DNA from: a virus
Virus record (IMG/VR): IMGVR_UViG_3300017605_000022
Span: 1 to 27,240 of that record
Length of the DNA stretch: 27,240 nucleotides
Direction: 5' to 3' (one strand)
The notes beneath the pieces were generated by a model, which made no database searches, was not told where the DNA came from, and saw only the letters and a program-made list of their open reading frames with translations. This document shows positions 1 to 7,952 of the stretch, piece by piece. Within the stretch, counting starts at the first letter, position 1. Every line of letters begins with the position of its first letter. The position numbers and the translations under genes are program-made.

Positions 1-1995
1 AGCCCTAATACGTCGAGGATGGCGCGTAAAGGGACAGGTGTAAGTGATGAGCATATCGAAACAGAGAACGTTGTATTTGCGAACACTACGGCGTTGGTCC
101 CTGCCACTTATGCCAAGAATCCAGATGTCGAAATCACCGCTAACGATAAGCAGGATGAAGCGACTAACTACTTCGCCACATGCGCGGAGAGGCTGGTCAA
201 TACATTGTTTGCAACGAAGACAAGTCCCGGTATCAACCTAAAGCCCAAAGCGCGTAAGTGTATTATAATGTGTACACTTACGAACGTAGCGTATCTAGAG
301 TTGGGCTGGACGGATAAAGAGGATAGCAGTGAGGCAACATTGGCAGAGATTTCATTTGAAGCGGATAGACTGGCTAAGGCGAAAGATATTACGGAGATAC
401 AGGAGATCGAGGGTAATTTAGCGGCGCTAGAAGAGAAGGTAGACGTACTAAGTCCTGCGGGTCCGTGGGCGAAGTTCAGACATCCTAAAGATGTACTACG
501 CGATCCTGCTACGACTCATAACGATTTGACTGATTGTAATTGGGTTATGATTGCAGATTATGTAGCGACTACCCTTCTGAGGGCGATCTACTTTAAGAAG
601 AGTGAGGATAAAAGTGACGAATGGGAATCGATCTATGCACCGACGCATGTACTTAATGCAAAGTCAGGAGGCGGACATACAGATGAGGAGATTACGAACT
701 TTTCGCTATTAGATGGACACAAGGATTATCATTCATATGGGTACGATGATGAAGAAAGCTATTGTAAAGCACAGTATACTAAAGTGTGGAGGGTATATGA
801 CAAGATTACACGACGGCTCTTATTGTTTAACGATAAGAACTGGTCGTGGCCCATCTGGGTTTGGGACGATCCGTACAATCTCACCAATTTCTTCCCCATC
901 TATTGCTTGGAGTTTTATACCGATCCCGAGGGCGACTATGCTCGATCTGAGGTCATGTACTACCTTGATCAACAAGATGCGATCAACGAAATCGCGAGTG
1001 AAAGGAGAAGAGCGATAGCATGGGCTCGCAAGAATCTGTTCTACGATATAGATGCGATAAAAGATCCTGCAATTATTTCCGCTTTTCTAAGTGGTGCAGA
1101 GAAGGGCGGTGCGGTCGGCGTGAAAGTACCAGATGGCAAAAAGATTGGAGAACTAATATTCTCAATCCCGCCGCCCTCTGGGCAATTTATGCAGCTATTC
1201 GACCCCCAGCCGTATTTGCAAGCTATAGATCGAGTATCAAGCGTTACAAACGTTATGAGAGGGGTCGAGTATAAGACTAATACGACTAATAAGGCCATCG
1301 AGTCTTACGAGTCGCAGACACAAACACGACTAGATGAGAAGATCGACCAGATCGAAGACTTCATTGGGAATATCGGCAATGGTCTATTGGAGTTGTGTGT
1401 AGCTAAGATGTCTGCGGAGATGGTCGGCGCGCTTATCGAGGATAAGTGTGGTGAGATATGGAGACAGTTCACTCCGATGTCACCACAGGAGTTGCATGGT
1501 AAGTTCTCGATGCGGATGGTTGGTGGTTCTGCACTGAAACCGACGTCTCGTGCGAAGAAGGAAGAAGCGATACAGATTGGACAAGTGCTAGGTCAGTTCG
1601 GTAAAGCCATTCCTTCTACGATGCTTGTAATTCTAAAGGTATTTGAGCGTGCATTTGACGAGATCACCATTACTCAGGAAGATTGGGCGATGCTCAGAGC
1701 TACTGTAGAGAAGCAGTTGGCTCCAGAACAGCCGGAACAACAGCAACCGCAAGGTGATCAGGTTGCTGAAATGGAGCAGATGATCAATCAACTACCTCCG
1801 GAAGCCAAAGCGGCAATCGGACAGGCTACTGCTAAAGGCGTACCGATAAGACAGGCTGTTGAAGAAGTGATGATGAGAGTACAACAGTCTAAGAAGAATC
1901 GAGTTACGGAGATACACAATCAGAGTGCAACTCCGATACAACCTTCAATAGCGAGAGGACAGCCAAATGGCACCGCGCAGGGACTCCCTCAATAA
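1..1995 (+). CDS. Portal protein (5' end cut by window edge)
   Basis: Probable podovirus portal protein, the dodecameric ring at the capsid vertex through which DNA is packaged and ejected. The segment reading LVPATYAKNPDVEI is typical of the N-terminal part of such portals, and the acidic, helical middle and Gln/Pro-rich C-terminal tail also fit. It is the first of the structural genes and lies directly before scaffold-like and capsid genes. The first ATG (position 19) has GAGG immediately against it with no spacing, the frame is open to base 1 (S-P-N-T-S-R), and family members usually have more sequence ahead of this motif. The real start is therefore probably upstream of the window. The 3' end overlaps the next gene by 29 bases. 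The assignment rests on motif and gene order. Confidence 0.8.
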   Translation, partial: SPNTSRMARKGTGVSDEHIETENVVFANTTALVPATYAKNPDVEITANDKQDEATNYFATCAERLVNTLFATKTSPGINLKPKARKCIIMCTLTNVAYLELGWTDKEDSSEATLAEISFEADRLAKAKDITEIQEIEGNLAALEEKVDVLSPAGPWAKFRHPKDVLRDPATTHNDLTDCNWVMIADYVATTLLRAIYFKKSEDKSDEWESIYAPTHVLNAKSGGGHTDEEITNFSLLDGHKDYHSYGYDDEESYCKAQYTKVWRVYDKITRRLLLFNDKNWSWPIWVWDDPYNLTNFFPIYCLEFYTDPEGDYARSEVMYYLDQQDAINEIASERRRAIAWARKNLFYDIDAIKDPAIISAFLSGAEKGGAVGVKVPDGKKIGELIFSIPPPSGQFMQLFDPQPYLQAIDRVSSVTNVMRGVEYKTNTTNKAIESYESQTQTRLDEKIDQIEDFIGNIGNGLLELCVAKMSAEMVGALIEDKCGEIWRQFTPMSPQELHGKFSMRMVGGSALKPTSRAKKEEAIQIGQVLGQFGKAIPSTMLVILKVFERAFDEITITQEDWAMLRATVEKQLAPEQPEQQQPQGDQVAEMEQMINQLPPEAKAAIGQATAKGVPIRQAVEEVMMRVQQSKKNRVTEIHNQSATPIQPSIARGQPNGTAQGLPQ

Positions 1996-2965
1996 CGAGG
2001 TAGACGATAATCTGCTAGATACAGTACCGGGATTAGAGCCTGATACTGATAGTGATGATTTTAGTGGTATTGACGATAGTACTCCCGACACTGGCGGGCC
2101 AGATGGTACTAATGAAGCACCACAACGACAAGCCGATCCTAATCAGCAACGTCAGCAGGATGAAAGTCAAGTTCGCTACGATCAAGCAGGCAATGTTATC
2201 GATGCTCGCGGTAATATCATCGCTCCTGCTGGTAGAGGTAGGAGGCTAGATGAGCAGAATAGACGCTACCGTGGTCTTCTCGAAGCTAAAGAGAAAGAGC
2301 TACAACAAGTAAAGGCACTACAGAGTGAGGCTAACTTCCTCAATGGAGCACCAGCAAAACTCGGTCTAAATACCGATGAGACTGCTGCGGCTCTTGACAT
2401 GATGGCACTTTTCAAGAATAATCCTGCGCAACTCGTCCAAATCGTCTTGGCCGAGGCTTCCGCGAAAGGTGTCGATCTAAATAAATTACTCGGTCAGAAT
2501 ATAGGGACTGTTCAGACCGATGCGATTAAGAAGATGCTCGATGAACGTTTTGCTCCTCTCGATAAAATGAGTAAGGAGCGAGCGGCAGAGGCACAACTTA
2601 ATCAGGCAGTTAAAACTAGATACGATACATTCCTTTCTAAATACCCTGACGCAGACCCGCATCAGGATGCTATCGCGAACTTGATGCGAACTCAAGGTCT
2701 CCATGAAACGGAGGCATACTTTAGAGTTCGAGAGTTCGCGCTTCGGAATGGGTTGGATTTTAACCAACCTCTTGGCCCGCAACTCGTCGCAGTTATGCAG
2801 GGACAACAGCCGAGGCAACAAGCATCTCGTCGTCGTCCAATCGTTAATGGTCGTGGTCCATCTAACGGGCAGATGACTGAGCGGAAAACCGAAGTCGCCT
2901 CGCCAGATCGATCTTACGCATCGATTGTCGAAGAGGCACTTCTAGAAGCAGGGTATCAAGGATAA
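1967..2965 (+). CDS. Scaffold-like capsid assembly protein
   Basis: A 332-residue protein placed between portal and major capsid protein, the usual site of a podovirus scaffolding protein that guides procapsid assembly and then leaves. The first ~60 residues are very acidic and disordered-looking (many D, S, T and G), followed by a Gln-rich stretch and a charged helical region near residues 95-125 likely to form a coiled coil. The C-terminal part is rich in Arg and Gln with an RRR cluster near residue 290, consistent with a basic capsid-binding tail. The start is an ATG inside the end of the portal gene with GAGAGGACAG just upstream. The stop overlaps the capsid start by one base (TAATG). No enzymatic motif is seen. 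Function is inferred from position and composition. Confidence 0.65.
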   Translation: MAPRRDSLNNEVDDNLLDTVPGLEPDTDSDDFSGIDDSTPDTGGPDGTNEAPQRQADPNQQRQQDESQVRYDQAGNVIDARGNIIAPAGRGRRLDEQNRRYRGLLEAKEKELQQVKALQSEANFLNGAPAKLGLNTDETAAALDMMALFKNNPAQLVQIVLAEASAKGVDLNKLLGQNIGTVQTDAIKKMLDERFAPLDKMSKERAAEAQLNQAVKTRYDTFLSKYPDADPHQDAIANLMRTQGLHETEAYFRVREFALRNGLDFNQPLGPQLVAVMQGQQPRQQASRRRPIVNGRGPSNGQMTERKTEVASPDRSYASIVEEALLEAGYQG

Positions 2966-3921
2966 TGTCTGTTATCGCAACGGTTCTCAACTCCACACTC
3001 ACTAAGAGTCGTGGCAAGTTGATCATGGCGGCTGTTAAATCCAACGCATTCGTCGCGTGGGCAATGGCTACCAATCGCGTCGAGTATGAAGATGGCGGTT
3101 GGGAAATCACTAATCCTCTCACCGTAGGTCGTAATCCTAATGTTGGGACTTACGAATACTACCAACCTCTCCCTGTAAACCAGACTAACGAATTTACGAC
3201 AGTTCGTTATAGCTGGAGTAGGTTCGCTGGTACGGTTATTATCAGTGAACAAGAGGAAGATGAGAACAGAGGGCGAGCGCAAATCTTTAAATTGATGAAA
3301 GCCAAGATGGAAGTCTTGGAAGAGTCAATTAAAGAGCAGTTCTCCGCTTATCTCTATGCTGCTGGTGGCGGCACTGATCCTTATGGTCTTGCTACTATGA
3401 TCCCAGACGATCCTACTACGGGCACACTGGGGGGCCTGTCTCGTGCAAGTGAACCACAGTGGCGCACTTCCAGCTATGACTTCGACGTTGGGGGAATTGA
3501 TAGCACGAACATCGAGGAAGCTCTTGATGACGTGCTTATGGACCTCACCGTGAAGGGCGAACGTCCTGATGTAATGCTTACGGGACGCAATCTCTATCGC
3601 ATCTACCGTGCTGCTGTTCGTGACAAGGTGACGATCGAACTCACTGATAGCAATAACGGAAAGAAGATGATGGACCTGGGTTTCAAAGGGGTCAGTCATC
3701 AGGCAGTACCAATGCTCTATGATGAAGACTGCCCAGTCAATAAGATCTACTTCATCAACTCTAAATATCTACGCCTCCATATCCTCAAGCACGTTAATAT
3801 GAAGGTGAAGGAGTTGACTGCGCCGTGGAACGTGGACGCAAACGGTAGCCGTGTTGTATGGCAAGGCCAATTCTGTATGTGGAAAGCCTATCGTACTCAC
3901 GCTGTCCTTATCAACGAGTAG
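2965..3921 (+). CDS. Major capsid protein, HK97-fold type
   Basis: A 318-residue protein in the canonical capsid slot after a scaffold-like gene. Features typical of podovirus-type capsid subunits include a helical charged segment near residues 92-125 (EDENRGRAQIFKLMKAKMEV), a following 'GGGTDPYGLATMIPDD' style loop, a Trp-Arg motif at about residue 168, and a C-terminal beta-rich part that names a peptide near 'RPDVMLTGRNLYRIY'. These resemble capsid proteins that form T=7-like shells, but no fold prediction was run. The start is the ATG overlapping the scaffold stop (TAATG), so translation is probably coupled. No cleavage site for a prohead protease is obvious and no protease gene is seen nearby. 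Confidence 0.75.
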   Translation: MSVIATVLNSTLTKSRGKLIMAAVKSNAFVAWAMATNRVEYEDGGWEITNPLTVGRNPNVGTYEYYQPLPVNQTNEFTTVRYSWSRFAGTVIISEQEEDENRGRAQIFKLMKAKMEVLEESIKEQFSAYLYAAGGGTDPYGLATMIPDDPTTGTLGGLSRASEPQWRTSSYDFDVGGIDSTNIEEALDDVLMDLTVKGERPDVMLTGRNLYRIYRAAVRDKVTIELTDSNNGKKMMDLGFKGVSHQAVPMLYDEDCPVNKIYFINSKYLRLHILKHVNMKVKELTAPWNVDANGSRVVWQGQFCMWKAYRTHAVLINE

Positions 3922-3926
3922 AGAGT

Positions 3927-4229
3927 ATGGCACAAGCAGTCCAGCTTAAGAATAATCAGCCCGTTCCGAAATTCACAGTGGAAGACGGCGGGCCATATAA
4001 GAGGCGAGTCGCTTCATATAATAAGGAGAAGCGGCTCTTTGACTACAAGGAGATTGAGGAGCCTTCGTCTTATATCCTCAAGTTTCCTAAAGGCCACTCT
4101 ATTCGTGTAAGGACTCGTGCAGAAGTAGAGCGTCTCGTTGGTGATCCCGAACACGTCGAACTCGTAGACTTGGAGACGAGTGATGTTGTCGGTGTTCAGC
4201 ATCGTCCGCTTAAGAAAGGAGACAAGTAA
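3927..4229 (+). CDS. Small protein after capsid gene, function unknown
   Basis: A 100-residue basic protein between capsid and the next virion gene. I chose the ATG at 3927, five bases after the capsid stop, because the longer in-frame reading would run back inside the capsid gene. The upstream GAGAG is a weak ribosome-binding site, so coupling with the capsid gene is likely. The middle part alternates beta-prone and charged residues (SYILKFPKGHSIRVRTRAEV) and the C-terminus is Lys-rich. The position suggests a head accessory or capsid-decoration protein, but no family was recognised. The stop overlaps the next start (TAATG). Confidence 0.7.
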   Translation: MAQAVQLKNNQPVPKFTVEDGGPYKRRVASYNKEKRLFDYKEIEEPSSYILKFPKGHSIRVRTRAEVERLVGDPEHVELVDLETSDVVGVQHRPLKKGDK

Positions 4230-4903
4230 TGCCCTTCCCTCAGGCTCAACACTTCGATACTTGGAATCCGAACGTTAATATGTACGTTCCAAGTGCTAAC
4301 TTCAGTGCGGACATCGACTACGTTACTGGAGAGTTTAGAGCAGACTACGGTGCAGTTGCGGCGGCTAGTGCTAACGGTATCATCGCTTCTGGTAGCTGGA
4401 TTGCCGCTGGTAGTACGAACGTCTTCGTTGCTGGCTATCGAGCTAAGATGGGACCATTTGGTCGTCAACTTTCGTTCGTTGGACCGGCAGGTGCTACTGG
4501 CGTAGTGACCATTCAAGGTCGCGATTACATGGGTCAACCGATCCGTGAAACTCTTACTATGACTGCTGCAACTCCGGTCAACAGTGTTAAAATCTACCGT
4601 CAGGTCGACCTTCTCTCATGGACGGCTAATGCGAGTGCTACTGCGATCAACGTTGGCTTCACTGATGTGCTCGGTGTGCCTTATCGTACAATCGGAGCGC
4701 AGACGTGGCTCGAGAATGGTGTAGCCGCGAGTGCTGGTACTCTTGTTACTGGCGCGACTAACGCTACTGCACAGACCGCAACTACGAGTGATCCTCGTGG
4801 CAGCGTTGACTTTGCGACAGCGAGCAATAACGTCGTTACTTTCGCTCTTATCGGTCTCGCTGATCTTACCAACCTCTACGGCAATGCTCACTTTGGTGGC
4901 TAA
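4229..4903 (+). CDS. Probable structural protein (head or neck), family not identified
   Basis: A 224-residue protein rich in Ala, Thr, Gly and Ser with strongly beta-prone sequence, typical of a virion component. It contains 'GRDYMGQPIRETLTM' near residues 98-112, a type of motif I associate with structural proteins encoded just after podovirus capsid genes, where the products act as decoration or spike-like proteins. The start overlaps the preceding stop (TAATG) and has AAAGGAGA a few bases upstream. A strong hairpin follows the stop. There is no signal peptide or membrane segment. The exact role is unknown. Confidence 0.6.
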   Translation: MPFPQAQHFDTWNPNVNMYVPSANFSADIDYVTGEFRADYGAVAAASANGIIASGSWIAAGSTNVFVAGYRAKMGPFGRQLSFVGPAGATGVVTIQGRDYMGQPIRETLTMTAATPVNSVKIYRQVDLLSWTANASATAINVGFTDVLGVPYRTIGAQTWLENGVAASAGTLVTGATNATAQTATTSDPRGSVDFATASNNVVTFALIGLADLTNLYGNAHFGG

Positions 4904-4910
4904 ATCAAGA

Positions 4911-4942
4911 TGGGGATTTCTTATACGAATAAGGAGTCCCCA
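4911..4942 (+). terminator. Strong intergenic hairpin, possible attenuator or terminator
   Basis: The stem is 14 base pairs: TGGGGATTTCTTAT (4911-4924) pairs with ATAAGGAGTCCCCA (4929-4942), with two G-U wobbles and a 4-base loop (ACGA). It fills the only sizeable gap between the head genes and the tail adaptor. The downstream tail is CTCTTCT, pyrimidine-rich but not a clean U-tract, so it may be a weak terminator, an mRNA processing site or a 3'-end stabiliser for the abundant head transcripts. Confidence 0.55.
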
Positions 4943-4959
4943 CTCTTCTGAGGTGAGTG

Positions 4960-5595
4960 ATGACAACTTTCAACGATCTCATCTTTCGTGCTCTCGTCGA
5001 ATTAAGACAGGAGCCAGGCGTCTCTGTACAGCAGTATGCCGAAGACACACTCGCGGCTATCCTCCAACGACAGTTTAACATCTTCTTCGACCATTACTGG
5101 TGGCCTACCTATACGACTAATAGAGAGATGTTTACTCTTAATGGTCAAGATGGGCAAGTTATCGAGGATCTAACACAGAAGATTAAGAGAAGTGATGACA
5201 TCAGATATATCTGGTATGAGAGCGAGCCGACACCATTAGCAGCAATGCCTCCTCATCTCAATTCGGTTACGTTCCGTCGCTATTACGAAACAGTACCTAA
5301 TAACAAGTTATTCCGTATCGTTCCAATGACGACTACGGGTCGCGTAACTCTGACGTATCGAACGAAACCTGCACCATTTCTAGCTAATGATGATGTTAAG
5401 CTAGATGATGATCTTCTAGTCTGTGCTACTTGTTTTAATTATCTAGCTGACGATGAAGACGCACCTAATGCGATTAAGAAGTTCTCAGAAGCTACGGCTA
5501 AAAGAGAGGCGCAGTTACGTGAAGCATTGAATAAGGGACCGATCCCATTCGGTGCTCCTGCCGCGTCTCCATTCACTGATTGGATGACCAGTTAA
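4960..5595 (+). CDS. Tail adaptor protein (podovirus gp11/gp4-like)
   Basis: A 211-residue protein in the position of the podovirus tail tubular protein A or head-to-tail adaptor, which forms a ring below the portal and receives the nozzle. The N-terminal helical part (LIFRALVELRQEP, then IFFDHYWWPTY with its W-W) and the C-terminal helical KKFSEATAKREAQLREA segment are typical of this family. The start is the ATG at 4960 with GAGGTGA a few bases upstream; a GTG directly before it in frame is less likely. Its stop overlaps the nozzle start (TAATG). The family call rests on motif style and order. Confidence 0.65.
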   Translation: MTTFNDLIFRALVELRQEPGVSVQQYAEDTLAAILQRQFNIFFDHYWWPTYTTNREMFTLNGQDGQVIEDLTQKIKRSDDIRYIWYESEPTPLAAMPPHLNSVTFRRYYETVPNNKLFRIVPMTTTGRVTLTYRTKPAPFLANDDVKLDDDLLVCATCFNYLADDEDAPNAIKKFSEATAKREAQLREALNKGPIPFGAPAASPFTDWMTS

Positions 5596-7952
5596 TGGCT
5601 CCTCTTAAGTCGACTATTGTTCGTGATTTTAGTGGAGGGCTCAACGTAGTTGATGACGATCTTAATTTGTCCGCAACCTTTCAACCCGTTCTAGACAACG
5701 TACATAGAGGCGTCGATAATACACTAAGTGTGAGATGGGGTACAGAGCTATTCGCAGACTTACGTCGCGGTAGCGTACTAACAGGCACAGCAACGGTCGC
5801 AATCAATTGGACGATTAATCAACGCGAACTTGTCTGTGCCTATACCTCTCATGGATTAGTGGACGGTGATCACGTTACATTTACTGTTGGCTGGGCTAAC
5901 ATGCTCGGTCTTGTCAGCAGTGAGATCATTGGCAAGCCGCTAGGTGTTCGCGTCATCGATGCTAATAATTTCAGACTAGTGATGAAGACTATGGCCTCCG
6001 TAACGAGTAGTGACGCAGGGGCCAAGACATTTACAAAGGACACACACTTCCTAGCTGGAGACATTATCGAAATCATCTATTTTAGCGATCATCTAGTAGT
6101 GTTCGATGCTGTTGGCGAGGTAGTTAAGATTAATGCCGCGATGACTGTTACACGTATATGGGATAATGCCAAAGCATTCGTTGCACCGGGAGCAGTTGCT
6201 GGTTCGGCGGGCTGGACTTCTCCTATCGACTACGTATCAACAGCAATCTTTAAGGGGCAATTGATAGCGGTTAATGGTATAGATAAGCCATTGCTAATTG
6301 ACTTCAGTAGGACACCTAATTGTCAGTATTTAAGTGATGAGGGCGACAGCTTTAACATCGTAAATGTACCCGTTTGTAGATATGTATGTTCTATTGATAG
6401 ATGGCTCATTATGGCGGGCGATCCACTGAAGCCATGGAAGGTGCATATTAGTAATACCGACTCTTCAGGTACATGGGAAGGGGCGCCTGCTCCTAATGAT
6501 GCTTGTAGTATAGAGTTGAATAACACTAATAGCTCCTCGCTTTATATTAGAGGCATCAATAAATTCAGAAACTTTCTCGCTGTTGCTTTCGATGATACGG
6601 TAGCAATGGTTGAGTTGGGTATCTTCGACGGGACTACACATAGACCAGAGACTACCGATAGTGTTGCGCGACATGGAGCAATCGCACATAAGAGCATGGT
6701 CTTTCTCGGCTTCGATCTTGTGATGGCCGATCCTGTTGGCGTTCCGTCATTCGCGAAATCACAATTTGATAGCTCTATCATCCCTTCCCGAATGAGTGAA
6801 TTCATCGCTCCGATGATACAGAAGAATATCTCTCGTCTCACTGCGAAGACACTTGAGCGCGATATCTTCAGTGTCTATAGCACTCACGATAACCGCTACG
6901 TGTTATTTGCACCTAACCACGACGACGTACCTACACAACTACCGAATGATCCTATCTACTACTTACAAGAACTAATCGGCACTACTCGTGCTGTCCTTAA
7001 TACGCCTAATCATGGACTCGAGGTGGGCGATAAGTTTAGGCTGACTAGCATTACGGCGATGAAAGGAGCAAAGAACGTTATCGATCTCCCCGATCCGTGT
7101 ATTGTGAAGTCAGTCGTCACAGATAACGTAATCACGTTTGACGTTCTTAATACGATTGTAGAGGCGAAGAATTGGGGAGGAGATGACATCGACATCGTGC
7201 GTATGCGTACTGAGATGACCGCTTATGCATTAACTTACAGTAAGTCATTGAAGATTAAAGCATGGTCGCGCTATAAGGGATGGAATTTCGCTTGCGGCAC
7301 TACATCACTATATGGTCGCGTATTCCTCGCCAAATATGGTAAAGTCTGGCGTATGGGCAACCGCTTCGATCCTATCTACGCTGATTTTAAAGGCGAATTT
7401 GATAAAACGTGGGCACATAGTACCGCCTATACAGTGGGACAGCGCATTAAAGATAACGACACTAACGAAGTCTTCACATGCATGATTGCTCATACATCGA
7501 CAGCGAACATCGCACTTACATTTGAGAGTGATCGAGAGACATATCCCTATAATTGGGAGATCTATACTGGCATTCCTATCAACTTCGCCATCGAATTCCC
7601 ATGGGCTGACTTCGACAAGCGCGACCTCACTAAAATATCGAAGACACTCAATGTCGATGCTAAAGGGACAGGCCGCTTTACCGTACAGATGTTCCTCGAC
7701 TACTATTATAAGCATAAGATTACAGGAGAATATACGCCACAATTAAGCATGGATATGATTGGTGGTGATGAAGGCGGCTACGGTGTCTACGAACAGTCTT
7801 ATGGTGCTGGTAGATTAGCTATTCGTCAGCGTCCTTGGCCTTTCGAAGCTCGTGGGAAGTTGTTCAAACTACGTATCCAAGGCGCAGTCAAACTGCCCTT
7901 ACGATTCATCGCCTTTATCTTCGGCTATAAAATAATAGGAAGAGATCGATGA
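5595..7952 (+). CDS. Tail nozzle protein (podovirus tail tubular protein B-like)
   Basis: A 785-residue, beta-rich protein starting with a 'FSGGLNVVDDDL' segment and a 'RWGTELFADL' motif, the usual opening of podovirus tail nozzle proteins (T7 gp12 and P22 gp10 role), which form the lower tail tube and hold the fibres. The start at 5595 is the ATG overlapping the adaptor stop (TAATG). An in-frame TTG at 5580 is less likely. Residues ~603-659 look like an inserted carbohydrate-binding-type module: Y-T-V-G-Q-R-I, then F-T-C, A-H-T-S and a closing N-W-E-I. The following fibre carries a similar module. The C-terminal part (FRIYxFxFGYKI-like ending) fits the nozzle fold. No catalytic motif was recognised. 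Confidence 0.7.
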   Translation: MAPLKSTIVRDFSGGLNVVDDDLNLSATFQPVLDNVHRGVDNTLSVRWGTELFADLRRGSVLTGTATVAINWTINQRELVCAYTSHGLVDGDHVTFTVGWANMLGLVSSEIIGKPLGVRVIDANNFRLVMKTMASVTSSDAGAKTFTKDTHFLAGDIIEIIYFSDHLVVFDAVGEVVKINAAMTVTRIWDNAKAFVAPGAVAGSAGWTSPIDYVSTAIFKGQLIAVNGIDKPLLIDFSRTPNCQYLSDEGDSFNIVNVPVCRYVCSIDRWLIMAGDPLKPWKVHISNTDSSGTWEGAPAPNDACSIELNNTNSSSLYIRGINKFRNFLAVAFDDTVAMVELGIFDGTTHRPETTDSVARHGAIAHKSMVFLGFDLVMADPVGVPSFAKSQFDSSIIPSRMSEFIAPMIQKNISRLTAKTLERDIFSVYSTHDNRYVLFAPNHDDVPTQLPNDPIYYLQELIGTTRAVLNTPNHGLEVGDKFRLTSITAMKGAKNVIDLPDPCIVKSVVTDNVITFDVLNTIVEAKNWGGDDIDIVRMRTEMTAYALTYSKSLKIKAWSRYKGWNFACGTTSLYGRVFLAKYGKVWRMGNRFDPIYADFKGEFDKTWAHSTAYTVGQRIKDNDTNEVFTCMIAHTSTANIALTFESDRETYPYNWEIYTGIPINFAIEFPWADFDKRDLTKISKTLNVDAKGTGRFTVQMFLDYYYKHKITGEYTPQLSMDMIGGDEGGYGVYEQSYGAGRLAIRQRPWPFEARGKLFKLRIQGAVKLPLRFIAFIFGYKIIGRDR

